Of a DNA stretch of 64,000 nt, positions 59,006 to 64,000 are shown piece by piece. The stretch is from Microbulbifer elongatus (lineage in GTDB: Bacteria > Pseudomonadota > Gammaproteobacteria > Pseudomonadales > Cellvibrionaceae). The DNA lies in the NCBI RefSeq assembly GCF_021165935.1, contig NZ_CP088953.1, forward strand, positions 1,523,501 to 1,587,500. Reading direction: 5' to 3'. The position numbers and the translations under genes were made by a program. The notes below the pieces were generated by a model that had not been told where the DNA came from, did not search any database, and saw only the letters and a list, made by a program, of their open reading frames with translations. Positions within the stretch are counted from its first letter, which is position 1; each line of letters starts with the position of its first letter.

Positions 59006-59532
59006 GAGGAGCCGCCTTTTACTGTGTAGTTTTCGCAGGACATTGATCCCGCATTGTAACGGGGGCTACCGGGTATCTCGCAACCCAGTTAACAATTTCT
59101 GCGGGGAAGGCACGAGATGGTGAGGGCATTGGAGGGATGTCGGCGAATTTGGCATTGACAGTGATGCTCCGGTTGACACTGGCAATTCAAACTGGACAAT
59201 TTGCGGTTCACTCGGCGAAGTAGATGTCACCGCAACACCCCGCGGCCCGCACTCTCTCACTGGTGGGTTAAGCACCCGCTACCTCCTGCCGAGGAGGCCC
59301 TCCCCATCTGGAGGCCTTGGGGCCCGCACCCCGGTTCCGCTACCGGTCGGGTTCCGCGCAGATTTGGCATTGCCGTGAAGTTATCCTAAAAAACGGGTTA
59401 ATTCTGCGTTTAAGGCTGATATTTATCACGCTTTTCCTTTAGAATCGCCGTCTGGCTTTCGCGCCACCCGGCTATTCTGTGGTTTGTGGATGATGCGGAT
59501 CCTACGAAATGGGAATTATTGAGGGGGCTCAA
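59006..59532 (+). other. Long leader region upstream of ilvI
   Basis: About 530 nt with no convincing gene. One candidate promoter is TTGACA (59174-59179) with a GACAAT 16 nt later. A second, weaker site is TAGAAT at 59440-59445. GC-rich hairpins occur at about 59282-59360, without T-runs. A 15-codon frame at 59224 contains only two Leu and one Val and is not a typical branched-chain leader peptide. I cannot tell how ilvIHC is controlled. Confidence 0.4.
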
Positions 59533-61269
59533 GTGGAATTACTCTCCGGCGGCGATATGTTGGTTCGCGCGCTGCAGGATGAAGGGGTAGAACTGATATT
59601 CGGTTACCCCGGCGGTTCGGCACTGCATATCTACGATGCGATCTTTCGGCAGAAGGGCATCAAGCACCTGCTGGTGCGTCACGAACAGGGTGCAACCCAC
59701 TCTGCAGACGGTTATGCCCGCGCAACCGGCAAGACAGGTGTGGTGCTGGTGACCTCCGGTCCGGGTGCCACCAATGCGATTACCGGTATCGCCACCGCTT
59801 ATATGGATTCCATCCCGATGGTGGTTATCTCCGGGCAGGTGCCGTCAGACAAAATTGGCGAGGACGCTTTCCAGGAAACCGATATGGTCGGCTGTTCACG
59901 CCCGATCGTGAAGCACAGTTTCCTGGTAAAAAAGGCTGAAGAAATCCCCGAGGTGGTCAAAAAGGCGTTTTATATTGCCTCTACCGGTCGACCCGGCCCG
60001 GTGGTGATCGATATTCCCAAGGACGTTACCAACCCGGTTGATCGCTACCCATACGCCTACCCGGAAAAGCTGCGTATGCGCTCCTACACCCCTGCGGGTA
60101 AAGGTCATACCGGCCAGATCCGCAAGGCGGTTGCCCTGCTGTTGTCCGCCAAGCGGCCGGTTATTTACGCCGGTGGAGGTGTGGTGCAGGGCGACGGTTC
60201 TGAATTGCTCACGGAGCTTGCGCAACGGCTTAACTATCCGGTGACCAACACGCTGATGGGGCTGGGTGCCTATCCCGGCACCGATAAACGATTCCTCGGC
60301 ATGCTGGGCATGCACGGAACCTTCGAAGCCAATACGGCGATGCATCACGCGGATGTGATTCTCGCGGTGGGAGCGCGCTTCGATGACCGGGTGACAAACA
60401 CGCCCAACAAGTTCTGCCCGGGCGCAAAAGTGATTCATATTGATGTGGATCCCGCCTCCATTTCCAAGACCATCACTGCGGATGTACCGATTGTAGGTAC
60501 CGTGCAGTCGGTGTTGAAAGAAATGCTGGAAATGCTGAAGGCCTCCAAGGATATGCCGGATCAGTCGGCGATCGTGGACTGGTGGCGTCAGATTGACGAC
60601 TGGCGTGAGCGCCATGGATTGTATACGGCGCCTCGCTACCGCACCGATGGCGACATGCTGATGCCGCAGGAAGTGATCAGTGCGGTGCACGAGATTACCA
60701 AGGGGGATGCCTACGTCACCTCTGATGTGGGGCAGCACCAGATGTTTGCTGCGCAGTACTACCTGTTTGACAAGCCCCGTCGCTGGATCAACTCCGGTGG
60801 CCTCGGCACCATGGGCTTCGGCCTGCCCGCGGCGCTGGGGGTGAAGGCGGCCCATCCGGATGCAGAGGTAGTCTGTGTGACCGGCGAAGGCAGTATCCAG
60901 ATGTGTATTCAGGAGCTGTCCACGGCCACCCAGTACAACCTGCCGGTAAAAATTCTGTGTCTGAATAACCAGGCTCTGGGCATGGTGAAGCAGTGGCAGG
61001 AGATGCAGTATGAAGGGCGTCTTTCCAACAGTGTCTACGAAGAGTCACTGCCGGACTTTATCAAGCTGGCGGAGGCTTACGGGCACCTCGGTATGAAGAT
61101 CGAACATCGCGATGAGCTGCACGGCAAATTAGCCGAAGCGTTCGCGATCAAGGACCGCACGGTATTTATCGACGTTTATGTCGATCCGTCTGAGCATGTT
61201 TACCCCATGCAGGTGATGCCAAATGGCTCCATGCGGGATATGTGGCTCAGCAAGACGGAACGGACATAA
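59533..61269 (+). CDS. ilvI: Acetolactate synthase large subunit (IlvI type)
   Basis: 578 residues from the GTG at 59533 ([10 protein letters not shown]...), which has GAGGGGG five to six nt upstream; the ATG at 59509 would add eight residues not typical of the family. The ThDP-binding Glu is in [23 protein letters not shown]-binding and central domains follow. The ThDP/Mg motif reads GEGSIQM...LNNQ (GEG rather than GDG). It condenses two pyruvates, or pyruvate and 2-oxobutyrate, in valine/leucine and isoleucine synthesis. Works with IlvH, encoded 15 nt downstream. Confidence 0.96.
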   Translation: MELLSGGDMLVRALQDEGVELIFGYPGGSALHIYDAIFRQKGIKHLLVRHEQGATHSADGYARATGKTGVVLVTSGPGATNAITGIATAYMDSIPMVVISGQVPSDKIGEDAFQETDMVGCSRPIVKHSFLVKKAEEIPEVVKKAFYIASTGRPGPVVIDIPKDVTNPVDRYPYAYPEKLRMRSYTPAGKGHTGQIRKAVALLLSAKRPVIYAGGGVVQGDGSELLTELAQRLNYPVTNTLMGLGAYPGTDKRFLGMLGMHGTFEANTAMHHADVILAVGARFDDRVTNTPNKFCPGAKVIHIDVDPASISKTITADVPIVGTVQSVLKEMLEMLKASKDMPDQSAIVDWWRQIDDWRERHGLYTAPRYRTDGDMLMPQEVISAVHEITKGDAYVTSDVGQHQMFAAQYYLFDKPRRWINSGGLGTMGFGLPAALGVKAAHPDAEVVCVTGEGSIQMCIQELSTATQYNLPVKILCLNNQALGMVKQWQEMQYEGRLSNSVYEESLPDFIKLAEAYGHLGMKIEHRDELHGKLAEAFAIKDRTVFIDVYVDPSEHVYPMQVMPNGSMRDMWLSKTERT

Positions 61270-61284
61270 AGGGAGGTAAACAGG

Positions 61285-61776
61285 ATGCGCAGAATCATTT
61301 CAGTTCTGATGGAGAACGAGCCCGGTGCTTTGTCGCGGGTGGTTGGCCTGTTTTCCCAGCGAGGCTACAACATCGAGAGCCTCACTGTGGCGCCGACCGA
61401 AGACGCGACCCTGTCGCGCCTCACCCTGACAACCATCGGGGACGACCACAAGATTGAACAGATCACCAAGAATCTGAATAAATTGATCGATGTGGTGAAG
61501 CTGGTGGACCTGACCGAGGGTTCCCATATTGAGCGCGAGCTGTTGCTGGTGAAAGTGCGCGCGACCGGAGCACAGCGCGATGAAGTCAAGCGCAGTGTGG
61601 ATATTTTCCGCGGTCAGATTGTTGATGTCACCAGCAACATGTACACGGTACAGGTTTCCGGTACCAGTGAAAAACTCGACGCTTTCTTACAGGCGCTGGG
61701 TGAACACACCATTATGGAGGTGGTTCGTTCCGGCGTAAGCGGTATCGCCCGCGGCGAGAAGATTCTCAGCATCTGA
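61285..61776 (+). CDS. ilvH: Acetolactate synthase small subunit
   Basis: 163 residues, the usual length. The N-terminal ACT domain is clear (RRIISVLMENEPGALSRVVGL, FSQRGYNIESLTVAPTED). A C-terminal ALS_ss domain follows (TGAQRDEVKRSVDIFRGQIVDV). It confers valine feedback and full activity on the large subunit. AGGGAGG precedes the start. ilvC follows after 78 nt. Confidence 0.97.
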   Translation: MRRIISVLMENEPGALSRVVGLFSQRGYNIESLTVAPTEDATLSRLTLTTIGDDHKIEQITKNLNKLIDVVKLVDLTEGSHIERELLLVKVRATGAQRDEVKRSVDIFRGQIVDVTSNMYTVQVSGTSEKLDAFLQALGEHTIMEVVRSGVSGIARGEKILSI

Positions 61777-61851
61777 GCGTCAACTCTTGAAACAGGAATC
61801 TCCGGGCAACGATCCCGGAAAGCAACTCAAAGCACACTAAGCAGGAAGTAA

Positions 61852-62880
<1,029 letters not shown>

Positions 62881-62907
62881 TCTCATCGATTAGCCGTCTT
62901 TGATCAC

Positions 62908-62945
62908 AAAGCGGCGGGACCGAATGGTCCCGCCGCTTTTTTTTT
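62908..62945 (+). terminator. Terminator of ilvIHC
   Basis: AAAGCGGCGGGACC / GGTCCCGCCGCTTT stem with loop GAAT and a run of nine T. Confidence 0.94.
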
Positions 62946-63006
62946 GCGGGTCCGCCACTGTACACTGCCAATGAGATAACCAAATTGTGCTTTTAAGGAA
63001 GCCTGT

Positions 63007-63939
63007 ATGAGTGACAACAAGGACACCCAGTCCAAGGGCCTGGGATCCGACGAAGAAATCCGCCTGCCTATTGACGAGCATGTGGAGGAAGAGGTGTCGG
63101 CCAATGGTAAGAGAGTGCGGGCAAAAGGTGTCTATTTACTTCCCAACCTGATCACTACCGGCGCCCTGTTCAGTGGCTTCTACGCGATCATCGCCGGCAT
63201 GGGCGGGAACTTCGAGGCTGCGGCCATCGCGATCTTCGCTGCGATGATTCTCGATGGTCTGGACGGGCGCGTTGCCCGGTTGACTGACACGCAGAGTGCC
63301 TTCGGTGTTCAGTATGACTCGCTGTCCGATATGGTGTCATTCGGACTGGCTCCGGCCCTGGTGGTATTCAGCTGGGGGCTCGGCCCCCTGGGCAAGCTCG
63401 GGTGGGCGGCAGCCGTTCTGTATACCGCCTGTGCAGCCTTGCGGCTCGCCCGCTTCAACACCCAGGTGGATACGGTGGATAAAGGCGTGTTTATCGGTCT
63501 CGCCAGCCCCACCGCAGCGGCGATCGTTGCCAGTATGGTCTGGGCGGGGCACGAAGTGGAGGTGGGCACAGGGCTGGCCATCATCGCTGCCCTGGTCACC
63601 GCCGCTGCGGGGTTGCTGATGGTGTCGAACTTCCACTACACCAGCTTTAAGAAGCTGGACTTCAAGGGGCGGGTACCCTTTGTGATGATGCTGGCGATTA
63701 TTCTGATCTTCAGTCTGGTAACGATTGACCCTCCACGGGTGCTGTTAGTGATTGCGGTTATTTACACCTTCTCTGGGCCCGCACTCTGGGCCTGGGGAGC
63801 GCTGCGGGATCGTCGTGAAGCGGTTGCTGCAGGGGACGCCGATGGTGACGATGACGCATCAGAGCAGGATGCGGAGGTGGTGCCGGTAGACGAGAGAGGG
63901 TCTTCCGGGGAGCCCGTTGATGAGCGTCGGCAGCACTGA
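63007..63939 (+). CDS. pssA: CDP-diacylglycerol--serine O-phosphatidyltransferase
   Basis: 310 residues. The CDP-alcohol phosphatidyltransferase motif is complete: DGRVARLTDTQSAFGVQYDSLSD, that is D-G-x2-A-R-x8-G-x3-D-x3-D (broken here only by line, at about residues 84-106). Several membrane segments follow. The N-terminus (about 1-40) and the C-terminus (about 270-310) are hydrophilic and acidic, longer than in the Bacillus-type enzyme. It makes phosphatidylserine, the precursor of phosphatidylethanolamine. Its position after ilvC is the same as in Pseudomonas. Confidence 0.92.
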   Translation: MSDNKDTQSKGLGSDEEIRLPIDEHVEEEVSANGKRVRAKGVYLLPNLITTGALFSGFYAIIAGMGGNFEAAAIAIFAAMILDGLDGRVARLTDTQSAFGVQYDSLSDMVSFGLAPALVVFSWGLGPLGKLGWAAAVLYTACAALRLARFNTQVDTVDKGVFIGLASPTAAAIVASMVWAGHEVEVGTGLAIIAALVTAAAGLLMVSNFHYTSFKKLDFKGRVPFVMMLAIILIFSLVTIDPPRVLLVIAVIYTFSGPALWAWGALRDRREAVAAGDADGDDDASEQDAEVVPVDERGSSGEPVDERRQH

Positions 63940-63953
63940 CTTCTCCTCGCAAG

Positions 63954-63987
63954 ACCGGGAGGCTCGTGGTGGGTGCCTCCCGGGTCG
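63954..63987 (+). other. Inverted repeat after pssA
   Basis: GGGAGGC and GCCTCCC form a stem with a further GACC/GGTC pair and one bulge. There is no T-run within the window. It may be part of a terminator or of a further element cut off by the window end. Confidence 0.35.
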
Positions 63988-64000
63988 ATTCTGGCCGCCG

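Noticed and set aside
59224..59271. 15-codon frame as a possible ilv leader peptide
   Set aside because: Only two Leu and one Val; no adjacent attenuator with a T-run.

Overview
The window is a contiguous stretch of a gammaproteobacterial chromosome. No phage, plasmid, IS element, CRISPR array, rRNA or tRNA gene was recognised. Gene order resembles Pseudomonas and marine Cellvibrionales (a Microbulbifer-like genome is my best guess, by inference only). Shared blocks are the end of the spc operon plus the alpha operon, uvrA/MFS/ssb, fabAB, ispB/rplU-rpmA-obgE-proB, rpsT/murJ-ribF-ileS-lspA-fkpB-ispH followed by minor pilins, pilSR, bamD/rluD-pgeF-clpB, and ilvIHC-pssA. Almost all genes are chromosomal housekeeping genes.

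Layout. 1-4067: end of secY, rpmJ, then rpsM-rpsK-rpsD-rpoA-rplQ (translation and transcription core). 4184-9777: a yeaC-like gene, then on the minus strand uvrA followed by pxpA-pxpB-pxpC (5-oxoprolinase). 9921-13460: a manC/algA-type GDP-mannose enzyme, an MFS transporter and ssb. 13478-16272: an unusual SDR-like protein, then fabA-fabB on the minus strand. 16571-18757: galU-cpsG, which with manC supply UDP-glucose and GDP-mannose precursors. 18758-19181: two long palindromic repeat elements. 19182-24027: ispB, then rplU-rpmA, obgE and proB, another repeat element, and rpsT.

24308-28387 is the main accessory block. It lies between rpsT and murJ and holds a two-component pair and an OmpA-like protein that look like the regulators (PdsS, PdsR) and PdsO of the proteobacterial dedicated sortase system. 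No sortase or sortase substrate is present. A 46-codon membrane-peptide gene lies at its head. 28584-36145: murJ, ribF, ileS, lspA, fkpB, ispH. 36339-43218: type IV pilus minor-pilin operon fimU-pilV-pilW-pilX-pilY1-pilE plus a convergent fimT, visibly AT-richer than its surroundings. 43319-46420: pilS-pilR; the PilR-like regulator lacks the GAFTGA loop used to contact sigma-54. 46535-54102: nadE, bamD, rluD, pgeF, clpB. 54149-58464: RND efflux adaptor and pump. 58520-59005: a DUF4124 protein. 59533-63939: ilvI-ilvH-ilvC and pssA.

The strongest unexplained signal is a family of nested-hairpin elements at 18841-18938 and 23570-23675, with a relative on the opposite strand at 19015-19116. Their stems differ between copies but stay perfectly paired, and each lies in sense orientation 3' of a gene. 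The orphan sortase-type signalling block and the GAFTGA-less PilR come next. Start codons were moved inward from the longest open frame where Shine-Dalgarno position, family length or an internal promoter argued for it (uvrA, ssb, galU, rplU, rpsT, ribF, lspA, bamD, rluD, pgeF, ilvI and others).
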